Shown: positions 24,280 to 35,500 of the stretch, in pieces
Numbering within the stretch: the stretch's first letter is position 1
Layout of the letters: each line of letters opens with the position of its first letter
Assembly (NCBI RefSeq): GCF_001949145.1
Contig: NW_019091421.1
Coordinates: 1,402,206-1,466,205 of the forward strand
Source: Acanthaster planci
Lineage: Eukaryota > Echinodermata > Asteroidea > Valvatida > Acanthasteridae
DNA length: 64,000 bases
Direction of reading: 5' to 3'
Program-made: the position numbers and the translations under genes
Notes under the pieces: generated by a model
Seen by the model: the letters and a program-made list of their open reading frames with translations, nothing else
Database searches by the model: none
Told to the model about the DNA's origin: nothing

Positions 24280-27159
24280 TTTCCATATGGAGCAAGAAGG
24301 TTCGTGGATCGAGCGTGCTCAAGTTTGGGCCAAGCCTGCGGGGCCGTTAAGGTCAAATCACCCGCTGGTATGGGTCATCAGAGTAGCACTAGCAGTATGC
24401 CTGATACAAGTTATTCCACTGTTAGATCAGTGTCAAGCATCGCGTCAGCGATGTGGGCTGCAATCTGGAAGGAATAGACATAGGATTAAACATGTTTGCT
24501 TATTCAAGCTACAATAACTCACTCTGAAGAGAAACGAGTACACAATAATGGCAAACAGTCAGGATTATTTATCACTCAGTCGATCGACTCCACAACTGGT
24601 TTGATAATTTAGATTGCATCATTGCAGTAGGCAAATGGATGATGAGACATCATACACAAACCAGATTTGAGCGTATGTGCATGTCTTTTAAAGAAATGGT
24701 ATTTACATTGTTAAAACGGAAGAGGTTTTCTTCAAAGTACCATTCATGGATATGCAATTACATTATATTTCTAAACCAATATCCAGATGATGTCATCTGA
24801 CTTTGACTGGAAATCTGAATGATTGACTTATCCTCCAAGGTCAAAGTCACGGTGTGGGACGGTGGTTAATTGATTGTTCCACGCTGTAGGTCCGCTTTCA
24901 TGTCACATTTTCCTCAAGTTACGTCCATCAACGAAGATTTAGTAAAATTCTTTCTGCCGCAATTACATATTGTCAAAACTTTTGTAATGTAGATGTACTG
25001 GCAAGCTAAATTCCAAATGATTCTAAACTGTGCAAGTTTCCTTTTATCACCGTCGAAATAGAAAATTTAGGTTTCGACTTCCTACATTGACATTGCCGAT
25101 CCTCGTCGTGTCTATTCCTTCCTCCATGCTGTGACTTTGAACACCAAAACCTTGGGATACATGTACCGGCCTTTATCACTTTTGTCAACAGTATCCTTTA
25201 AATTCAAGCATGCTTCAGGCGTGGAGGAAGGACAGACAAGCGATTACATGATGTACAGTACATGTACATGCAGGGGGGTACACATATTTAGTGTGTACAC
25301 AAATATAACTGTACACATTTCGGCTACGCGGCCGGGCGATCTAGTCGACGGGGGGGGGGGGGAATTAAACCAACCTTGACCAACATGCCCCCCCCGTCTA
25401 CAGACTCCGATTATACATCACGACGGACATTACAATATTAGGGCCTTGTCTGTCATCTGGCATTCGACCATAGGAATTCCTCCTGGTACTAGTAAAGCCA
25501 TGGTAAAACATTTTACAGAGGCTATTCAGTTAATTGTTTTGACATGGAATTCAACCTTTACTCAAGCAAAGGTTTATAAATTCCACCATGATTCCATGGA
25601 CGATAGTTTTGTCCGGAGTGTTGGACAATGAACTATGCTAGCTACAAATGAATAATAAACAATAATAAAAAAAGAACATCCTATGTTAAACCCAATGTAA
25701 CGTAAACAACACCCCATACTCATGGAATGTCTGGTTTACCTCCGGTGTTTTATTCCTCCATGGGTGGAGTGACCGCGACAGTGCCGACCGGTCGACCGCG
25801 GCAGCGGCAGAGAGCTGTGTCGGGCCCTATGGTACGGGAGGATAGATGGCGGTGCACGGTGCTCTCTGAGCCAGACCACGAACCGGAATCACAGATAGTT
25901 CATCACCATTCATGCCGCAGCCATGGAAGTTGTCTTGTCAGTGAAAGGCCCGTACGTGATTCTATATTGGTCTACTGCACTCATGCACGAAACCCTTTCA
26001 ACTCAACAACTCCATCCAGGGGGCAGCGCCCTTAAACGACTTTTAGGATGTTGCAAAGCGAAAACTAGACTTCAACAAGTCCATTCGTCCGTAACCGTTC
26101 TTTATCTTTCATGCTGTTGACAGGTTAACAACTCAAGTACATGCAGCTAGTATGAATGAGCTTCTGGATTAAAGCTCATGTGGTTAAATTTCCGCTTATG
26201 TCTCCACTAGGTACTACTGCGACCCATACATTTATCTTCAATAGTCAGCTGTGACTGAATTACTACTAGCCTTTTGTGTAGATCTAGTATCATATTAACT
26301 CGAACTTTCGTTCAGAAAGGTGTTTGAACGCCTTCAAATCCGAGGCGTTTTAACAAAACCAACCAAACAAAAAAATATAGAATGCGAACAAACCACAGTT
26401 TAAATTAACACAACTGTACAGTGAACATTGGTTTTTATAAAGTTTGGTTATCATTGTTTTAGACAAAAACGGACTGAAACAATTATTCCCATTGACTACT
26501 CGAAGCACGCCCTCTGTTGAATAGAGGGACGATGACATGCAGGCAGTGGCTTACGCCGACCAATCACAAGTTGCAACCCCCTGGTTCTGATATACGCCGC
26601 AATCGATGGTGCATGTACAGAGATCCAACGTTCTCCTTCTCAAAATAGCGAGGGGTCTCTGGACTACCTTAAGACTTTCACCGAAAGGTCGCAGAAACCT
26701 CCCCTTCAAAACCGAACAGCATGTGAAAGGTTATGAATCAAACCTTACTTCATGTTTGTCTTGAACGTGTGGGACTGTTGAGTTTATTATACAGATTTTG
26801 GTCGTGTAGGCCGAAATGGAAATTAGTCTGCATTCACACTCTTTGCAGACCAACATACTCAGATATTGCGTTGCCAGTGGTGCAAATACGGGGAGCTGAG
26901 AATTTCTATTTCAGAAATGCGAGGTAAATGTTGCACGAGGGCTCACTATCACAAAACAAAGATCGACAAAACTTTCCGAGCCTCCTTGCATGCCGAAACA
27001 TAATACGGGTGAAGCAGTTTGTTACACTGGTGGCTCAGGCATCTCGAGATGTATTTCGTTGAGTGAGGTCACATTGTCATGTCCCTCTCGATTACAATGG
27101 TAGTTTTGCATTCAACATATTCATCAACACAAACTCCGCAGGCAGTTCCAGTCAATGGG
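24280..27159. other. Intergenic region
   Basis: No supportable exons. It would contain any promoter or leader exon of the minus-strand LRATD-like gene, but none can be fixed. It holds a GTACATG tract (25255-25270), a G run and C run around 25350-25397, and a 10-bp inverted pair TGACTTTGAC/GTCAAAGTCA near 24800-24850. Confidence 0.5.
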
Positions 27160-27363
27160 CAGTGGCGTAGCTAGGATTTCAAGGGGGGGGGGGAACAAAC
27201 CAGCATTTTATTGGGGGCGCCAGCTTTCAGTGGTGTGGCTTTTTGGAGCAAGTTTTTGTCAGCCTTGTTCAATATCCATTCATCCGTTGTTCTTTTCTGT
27301 GGGGGATCTGGAAATTTGTGGGGGCACTTTCCCCCGACCCCCCCCTCCCTGGCTACGCCACTG
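27160..27363. mobile_element. hAT-type MITE with 8-bp target duplication
   Basis: The ends are CAGTGGCGTAGCTAGG at 27160 and CCTGGCTACGCCACTG ending at 27363. The flanks are TCAATGGG (27152-27159) and TCAACAGG (27364-27371), which match at 6 of 8 positions. The 204-bp body carries a G run near the left end and a C run near the right end. CAGTGGCGTA ends with 8-bp duplications are typical of hAT elements. No transposase. Confidence 0.8.
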
Positions 27364-27371
27364 TCAACAGG

Positions 27372-30300
27372 TCATCAACCCTCGCGCTTCCGAATTTGCC
27401 GGCCACCATTGTCTACGTACGTAACGCTTCATAAGAATACTACAAAACATTTTACATCGTTCGAAAACGGAGTATAGACTTACCTTTTGTTCCTCAAATC
27501 CCAGATCGATTTTTTCCGGCGACAAAAGAGGGATCAAGTAAACAGACGGAACTGCAGAAAAAAAAGACGCACTACAGTTGTGTTCAAAACAGAAAGGGCA
27601 CATCAGTTGCGTGTACCGTTAAAGTCGAGAGTTTCTCTCCAACCTTCATTTCACTGGGAGATAATCATATCTTTATAAATTCACTCACTTCACTGAAGCG
27701 TAGGCAAGGATACACAAGGCTCAGGCGCAGAAAAATCTAAGAGAGGATACTGAAGAGCATGGGCCTAAATCGCGGGGAGTGGTTGAGGTATCCCCCACTT
27801 TTGTTGTTGGGGGAGACTTTTTGATCTCCCCCCCCCCATTCCCTACACAACACTTTTGGGTGGAGCTGAAACTAAATTGTGTGTTTCTTATTTAGATTAA
27901 AAAAACAGACAGAAAAGAAAAGAAAGAAAACCTTTGTCATGAACAGCGCCACCCTTCTTACGTGGTCATGATCCGCCCGGATAATTTCCTGATCTTTTCA
28001 TGCATCCTTCCTTTTCCTTACTCACCAGCATGGATTAACGCCACTGAAACGACGAACGTTTGACTGCTGGAATAAGCGGTGACACGACCTTTCCTGCACT
28101 CTCAGACCGAACTGATCAGGACTGGTTTTTGCCAAACTGATCGAGCATAGAAATTAATGTAGTAGTGAAAACCCTCCCATTATGTTACATGAAATTTCTA
28201 TCAGCTGCGCCGTTGCGCAACTAAAGGCGTAAATTTATGAGGGGTGCTCCCCCGGGGAAACTGAATATACCAGGCACGAAATGGGACAGAGGGGTACGCC
28301 CCCCAATAAGTCCAATCCCTATACTCACTCAAGCCTATATTGTCACTTAACACTTTCCCTTAGAAAGGGCCTATATGTCTGAAAACAATTCATGAGATAC
28401 CAGTATATAAATGACCAAAACAAAGGCGGGGGGCGGGGTTCTCTCTGTCCCAAAGTTTGCTTTATATGTAACTGAAAGCAAACTGTAGCTTGCACATACA
28501 TAGTGTACAGTTCAAAATTGGAATTGTAGGGATGGGGGATGCGGGGGGGGGGGGCTCGGACGTAATCCTCGTGCCCTTGAGTTACGCAACTGGCGCCACC
28601 CAATGTCGCATTCTTGTTGAAACCACTCTCGCATTCCCCTTTTTGGAATTGCAAAAAGTTTTACATCATCGCCACTACTACTCGAAAAAAAATAAAGCCC
28701 ACAATATCCAGCCACTCTGTATTGCCTGTGTACACAACACCACAAAACCTTGCAAAAAGGGTGGTCTCCCAGTCGAGAGGGGTTGCATCATTGCAGTCTG
28801 ACACCCCAGATAATACTCATTTCCCGTCACTCTGTTAACAGAGAGACTACCATTCTTTACCTCAGCTATTCGTCCAACAAGTCCCTCGCACTTCTTTGGC
28901 ATGCAAATGAATCTGGGATCTTGAGGGGCTGCTTTCAATCAGGGAAAAGGAGAGATCGGCAAACGCCGAACAATTCCTGAAAAAGATAATCCCCTCCCAT
29001 TTATCTTCCTTGGTCGTTCATCAACTTTGCTGAGTCCATTCTAACCATCCACTCATCGCTTTCCGTTTTATATATAGAAAAGATGTGGTCTCTCCATGCA
29101 TAGATGCAGCCTCGTCAACCAACCATCAGCCATTTTAGCAATGCACCTTTTTTATTGTACTCCATTCTGGCACGCTGGTTACAGGTAAAAACTGAAAGCA
29201 GGTGCCTTGCGTGGAGATAAAACGGCTGCTTCCACTCCTCTCCGGTGTAAGCCGCGACTGAAATTTGAAAACATGCTCATAAATCAGTTAAACACAGCAA
29301 AAATTTAAAACCAAACGTGGACCGTTGTTGAAGACGGGGGTAAAGTTTCGGCCGGAGCACATTTTTTGAAGAGCCGTATTTGGTGTTGCATCTCTTTTTT
29401 TCACGAACGAAAAGGCGCTTCGAATTTGTAGACAAGCTGAAAATACGCAAGGAAGTGTTGTGAAAGGAAGTGATTCAAAAACATAGTTACAGTAACTTTA
29501 CCAAAAATAGCGAAAGAATCTATACCTCAGAATATTAATTTTACAGTCTGAAAATGTATGATACACCAGGCTTTTCAGCAGGCGACCACATTTAGTTTCT
29601 TCCACGGCCCGGCACAGCTGGCAAGGCTCATGATGTCAATGAGTTGACTATACATGTACTGTCATTTTCCCAAAAGGAGGCCCTGGATTGTGTGAGTTAT
29701 AGGTTTGTGGTGGTCGCCCTACTCATTTTTCCTGCCGTGTAATGGAACGGAGAGGGGCACATTGGTTCGGAATGCATCCTCAATACACCAAAGTTTAAGG
29801 ACTGATACTGTGATTTAAAAAGAAAAAGACGGAGGATCATCATGGGGCCAAATTAGCAAAATCTTGAGGGATTGACGGGGTCCTTCTGTTATCATACACG
29901 TCAATCAATCTTATTGACTGAACCTAGGAAATGACAGGACAGCAATCTATTCTACCATCATGGCGACACATTCACACGTATAACCATGCGTCCGATAAGA
30001 CTAGCAAAATGAGGCACGAGCTGATTGGAAAGATTTGACATTTCTTATGTAACCATTATCATAATAGGGATTGCAGAGTGATTATCTGTTAAACTTGTGT
30101 GAGGCGTGCAGTTTAAACAATCTAAGTAATATTATTCACAAAAAATTACTTACTTATCAACGGAGTGCAAGAACTTCAGAAAGATGCAGAGTTCTACTTT
30201 ATTTTTTAATTTGTGGATTAATTCAAAATTAATTACAAGTTTTTGATTACACTGCATTGAAAATTTTACGTATACTTAAAAAGGTTGTATATAGTACAAA

Positions 30301-31484
30301 TTAATTTTCCTTCTCATTGTGCAAAAGAAAACACAGACGTTTGAAATACTTTCAAAATTGAATTATCATGGAACAGCGCAACGTCCTTTTAACATTTACG
30401 TCAATGTAGCAGAATTTATGCGTCCATGATTAGTTCAAAATTGTTCCCAATAGAAAATTGAATAATGAAGTACATAAAAAGAGCTTTAGTTAAGTTAGTC
30501 AAACAACACGGTGCAGTGGGAAGGGCCATACAAACGTGAACATCCAAAGAAAATTTACTTTTTTTGTTGCCTAAAGGTGCTATTTTGGAATGAATCTCGA
30601 CTGGTCTGGCAATGATTCCCTTGAAACCAGCAGCAATTTCAAATTGACAGCAGTCAGAAATCGTCAGTGAGTGGTGTCAGGTAATCAAATTGATTGCGTC
30701 CATCCAAAGCATGAATCCCCGTTTCGGAGTAAAGTGGCCGTAGGTGTTAAAATAAGCAGTTTAACTGAAGGTCGTGCATGGATTGCTGGACCACCCATGT
30801 TGCTTGGTCCTTGAAGCATTTTCTGAGATATAATCTGTGCCAGAAACTCTAATCAAGGCCTAACATATCTGACCAACATTTGATTTGGTGACATTTATAA
30901 GCGGCTAATTCTAGTTTAGACAAACAGTGTTATCGTTATTCCTTTTACGAAAGCCCCAGTGCGTGCTTCGATCGCTGTGGCTGTCTATCCATAAAACTGC
31001 AAATTCTATCTCGCGGGAAAGTCCATGCATATATTATAAGCCCTAGCCATTGCGGCAACCACCACTTTGTATACTAGTATTGTATTAAAATGCTCAGGTG
31101 TATAGAGAATTGTGACCACTGATATCAACAGCGTTCAGCCTTTAAAAGAAAATTAACTGGTCACATCATGGAACCTCAAATTGAAAGGCTTCACTCCCGA
31201 GACGAATTATACACCATAGTTCCAGACCTGCACTATACAAACTAGTCCCAGTGACTTATACATGTACATATTGGTACGTCCCTATAGTGGATACATTTCT
31301 ATCTCACTGATGAATCCCAACTTCTCTGGGAAAATGTTAAGAAATCACACAGAGATGCGTATTGACGTGAAAGTTAACAATCATCATTAACTTTGTAAAA
31401 ATGCTGCCAGATAGAACTGAACCTGGACGAATTCAAGTACGCAGCCTACATAAAAAGTGCATGTTTTAATGTTAATTTAATTAG
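27372..31484. other. Intergenic region left of the lectin gene
   Basis: No recognisable genes. A dispersed repeat lies near 28226-28470. There are poly-G/C stretches (27825-27838, 28541-28553) and AT-rich sequence from 30100 to 30560. GGCGACCAC near 29580 is answered by GTGGTCGCC near 29710. ATTAAA on the minus strand at 31470-31465 could end the lectin transcript. Confidence 0.5.
28226..28470 (-). repeat. Dispersed repeat, copy 1 (second copy near 35650-35815, +)
   Basis: Read on the minus strand it shares CCATTTCGTGCCTGGTATA, a TGGGACAGARAGAG..CCCCCC segment and an AATAGGCTKGAGTGWGTATA-like segment with 35650-35815 on the plus strand. The order of segments is rearranged and the ends are unclear. 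No coding capacity. Confidence 0.5.
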
Positions 31485-32531
31485 TTATTCTTTCAGAAGA
31501 TGAGCAGCCTTTTTGCAGATGTATGGATGACGACGCCAGCAGGAGATGTCATCCCACAAACCCGGAAGCTGGCTATTAATGACTACGCAGTTCTCGTCGT
31601 AGCGGCGTCTCTTGTGGATGCTAGGCTGTCGCGGTCCCCATGCGATGAAACTCACGGGCTCGCCACTGATCCATCTCATCTGCCCCTCCTCATCGCGGTC
31701 GTTCAAACCGATCCAATACCGGCGCATGGTGGGCGACGCCTCCGAGAGCTCATCGCTGATCTGTGCTAGGTAGTCGTTCTCGGCCTTGTCCTTGATGGTG
31801 ACCAGCTCAGCGCTATCTTTCTGGCAGCTGAGCGAGGCCTCCTCCCACGTCTTGCTGGCGATCAGGAAGTGGTAGCAGAACCCCCGGCGGGTGAACCAGG
31901 TCGGGGGACACTCAACAACGGGAGTGGGTGGGGGGATGTCATTCTGGCATGGCTCGATTGCTGGGCACTGCACCTCCGGGCAGGCAGGCACGGGGCACTC
32001 CGGACATGAGCACTCCTCCACGGCCCCATTAACGGCCTCCGGATTTTGAATCTCTTGGATCCCCGCACTCGGTTCGGCAGAGCAGATTGCAGGTAACTTG
32101 ACGTCGCTTCGGCATGTAGGGCTCTCGTAGCCGTAAAAAGACACCTGGTGAGCGTTGATGGGACGACGATAGTCCAGTGCCACGCAGTACGGCCCTCCAG
32201 CTTGACCGTCCACGACATTTCTCTGCCAAGCGTCGGACAAGTCCTTGGTTAGCCCCACCCAGTACCGATCCCACAGAGAGGTATTCGCCAGGAACGTACT
32301 GTCCGCAAATTCCTTGAGAATACCGGAGTTTCTGGCCATGGGTAGGAAGAGCTGGCCTGGTACGGCCTGACTGGCGCAGTAGGCCTCGGCGTCTGATAGC
32401 GTCATGGCGTCGTTGACGGCACGCAAGCACTGCGTGCCGTCACCGGACCGCCAGTACCCATCTGGGCACCGAGTCTCGGCCAACACCCCAGCGCTCACGG
32501 TCAACGCCAGCAGCAAAACCTTCAGTATCAT
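31485..32531 (-). CDS. Secreted protein with two C-type lectin domains
   Basis: One intronless frame of 348 residues. Residues 1-18 are a signal peptide (hydrophobic core, cleavage after VLA). CTLD1 spans 22-151 with six Cys (22, 35, 52, 116, 140, 150) and YWVGL. A linker at 152-207 is rich in Cys and Pro (Cys 174, 176, 179, 184, 189, 195). CTLD2 spans 208-340 with Cys 208, 219, 236, 315, 331 and 339, YWIGLNDRDEEG, and GLWDDISC before the last pair. Both domains are of the long, six-Cys form. The sugar-specificity tripeptide in CTLD2 reads QPS rather than EPN or QPD, and WND reads WDD, so calcium-dependent sugar binding may be altered. CTLD1 lacks the motif. Asn83 is a glycosylation sequon. 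Such lectins are commonly immune or matrix proteins in invertebrate deuterostomes; the exact role here is unknown. Confidence 0.9.
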   Translation of the reverse strand: MILKVLLLALTVSAGVLAETRCPDGYWRSGDGTQCLRAVNDAMTLSDAEAYCASQAVPGQLFLPMARNSGILKEFADSTFLANTSLWDRYWVGLTKDLSDAWQRNVVDGQAGGPYCVALDYRRPINAHQVSFYGYESPTCRSDVKLPAICSAEPSAGIQEIQNPEAVNGAVEECSCPECPVPACPEVQCPAIEPCQNDIPPPTPVVECPPTWFTRRGFCYHFLIASKTWEEASLSCQKDSAELVTIKDKAENDYLAQISDELSEASPTMRRYWIGLNDRDEEGQMRWISGEPVSFIAWGPRQPSIHKRRRYDENCVVINSQLPGLWDDISCWRRHPYICKKAAHLLKE

Positions 32532-35500
32532 TTTGCGATTTGATAGTTGGCTGATAATATTCCTACTCCTAGCCTCAGCTCTGATCGTGCAATCGTGTTA
32601 GGCAGGTTCAAGCTCCCTGGGTCATGGAGGTAGTCACCTAAGCTGTACGATCGATCCACGCCAATACGTAATCGGCTCTTCTTGTTCTTGTCTTTTCCTC
32701 GGCAATGGGCACAGCAGTATAGCTAGTCCAAAAGGTACTATCGCACCGACCCAAGCTGACGAGTGCATGCAAATTGAATGAAAAAGAAGGGTATTGAAGT
32801 GGCCCCCCGAATGACTAAAGGCGGCTTTTAAGACAGCTTGAAAAGGAAGGTCTCTGTCCAATTATTCCCCTTCACTTCAGCAGCGGAGATTGCGATAGAG
32901 CGAGGAGGCCCTGTGGCGAATTACTCAGGGCGTGCTTCTAATCCAGAAAGGTGCTCCTAGCTTACTTTGTTAGACGTATAAGAGACACTTGCGCAGAGCT
33001 CAAGAAAGCATTGTTACTGTCAAGCGTGTCCATAAGTGATAGCAGAGAAAAAACAAAACTATAAACAGAAACCAGTGACTTTGCTTACTGCCATGTTTGC
33101 TTTGCATAACGAAGCTGAAATAACATACACTTCAACCGAAGGATGGAAAACGCTGAGTTGTGAATTTTTCAACAACCTGATAATTTCCTGTCAAATCCGA
33201 TTAGGGCTATTCCATCGCCTCATTGCACATCGTAACAGTGGAATCCATAGACTAAATTACTCGGGATACCAGATCTCTCAGCTTCCCAATACTGATTAAT
33301 CTGTTGCCGCAACAAAGGCCCGTCTTGTGTTTCCGCTCCTTTCGCTGACAGAATGCGGGTTAAGAAGTCAGTCTGTGTGAATAGAGGGGAAAATCCACTT
33401 TAGAGATGGTTGAGGAAACACCATTTCCAAAGTACCACGCACAATGATCCGACTCCAGTTTTCCATCAACCGTTGAATACGAGTTATCAGTCAAGGCAGA
33501 AACGCTGACAAACCTTTGCCATTTTCATCGTTGAAGCTCCACCCATCGAGGGCCTAATCTTTGATTCCAAAATGGTGGATTCTCCAGCAGCGGAAATTCT
33601 TCAGGCAGAAAATGAACCCCTAGTAAACTCTAACCACATAGCCGAACGGCCGCTTTCAGTCGGCGACTCCGGTCACTAGACAACTGTGGAATTCTGGCAA
33701 TCTTTGTTGTTACCAGGATGAGCAAACGGGTTGAAATCAACGTAGTGCCCCGCCGATGCTTTATGCTGGGACTCTCTCCTTGCCTTATGTAATTACGCAA
33801 ACATTTTCGTATAACGTTGTGGCTTCCAGATAGCAGCGAATATAACAGATACTAATGTTTATGGTGGTAACACAACAAAACTCAGCTTGGGGTGGGAATA
33901 ATGGTTGATAGCTGAAAAGTAGAGGTTGGCCGTGCACTGCAAAGACGGATACTGTTCAACGTGATGGAAATTTCAAATGATTACACATTTGAGAATTACT
34001 CCTTTGACGGTGATAACAATGCTGGGCGCACTCGTGCAATCGGTATGCGAGAGTTCGATCTTCACGCGATCTGTCCATCCTAATGCATGATATGCCGATA
34101 ACTCCGCCATCAGCCAATTGCCTTCTCTTTTTAATCCACGGTTGTTCGAGATTATTTTGAAATGGGCAAACAAAGTCAATATGTCACCATCGTCCTTGAT
34201 GTCACTGTGGGGATGACCAGGATTATCATCATCTTGCGGCCGTCGGCACGGACCTGTGTCGTCAACACTGGCAAAACTCCCAAATGACCCTAAACCCAGG
34301 AGCGTTGCCACGGGGGCCGGGGAAGTGCCCCCCATAAAGTCCCGGTGCCCCCTCCCCCAGGTGTCCCCACTAATAAAAAAAGAGAAAAAAAGGGTGAATC
34401 CATTTTGAAGAAACGGTAACTCGTTCATTAGAAATACTGACCGTGCACCACGTTGGTAATAGACTTAATTCATGGGAAGCCGTTTTTAATCGTGTTCCCT
34501 GAATCTACCACATTCGATGTAATCTGTTAAATAAGATTGTGCCAGACTACTTTGGGTTCTGGGCCTCACTTTCAATTTTTTTTAAATATGGCTTGAAGCA
34601 CTTAGATATTATTTATCGCAAACTTGAAATCATTCTAAGTGTAAACTGGCATGAGTCTGTAATAAAGTTTTATTTCGTTGCTGTTGTTTTTCTCAAAATG
34701 AAAAGTTAATCTTACTTTCAGTTCAAGATGGCAGACAAATGAATACAGTCTATTACGAATGGAGCAATGGAAAGGACTTAGAACCGTCTTGGCCGCTTTT
34801 ATAATAATCCGCGCTATTAGAGCTCCCGTTACACAGCCTATCGTCACTGCACGTCCACGTTCTATCAATATGAATAAAAGTGAATAATTCTGTAATATTG
34901 ATAAATTTCTGTTTCCCTGAGGTATATATCATCCAAGATCAGCTCCAACAGAGGTCACTTCAAGCAATGAAACGTAGTAAGGCTGGGCAGTGGCGTAACA
35001 GGGAGGGAAGGACTTCTGCCGTGCTCAGTTCACCACGCCCCCCTCCCCCCATTTGAAACTATAACGAGTACACAGCCCATGTGCATGCACGGAGGAAGGT
35101 TGTAGAGAGGGTAACAAGTCACCTTACAGTTGCTTCCAGTGCCCCTTTACAAAATGTGAGCACCCCTAACTGCCCCTTGAGACACTAAGGCTTAATTGGG
35201 TTCACCACTTGAAGATGCATACTCGATGCTGAGGGAGGAGTTGACAGGAAAGTACGAGACTACATGTACATGTACATATACTTACAAACGTCTGTGGTTT
35301 AAACTTGTAAGGGGCAGTCCACAACGAAGTACGTACGAAGGGGGAGGGGCGTTCAAGCCAGTGCGTACTGTATACGCAAACCGAAAAATTGCCTGTAATG
35401 AATCTTCATCATATCAATACACCTTTACAAAACAAATAAAAACCAAAATTAGCTTTTTGCATCGAAAAACCATTCAACCACATTATCCTCCACCATCCAC

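Noticed and set aside
34988-35200. Possible second hAT element starting CAGTGGCGTAACAGGG
   Set aside because: No matching right end or target duplication was found; at most it is a solo end.
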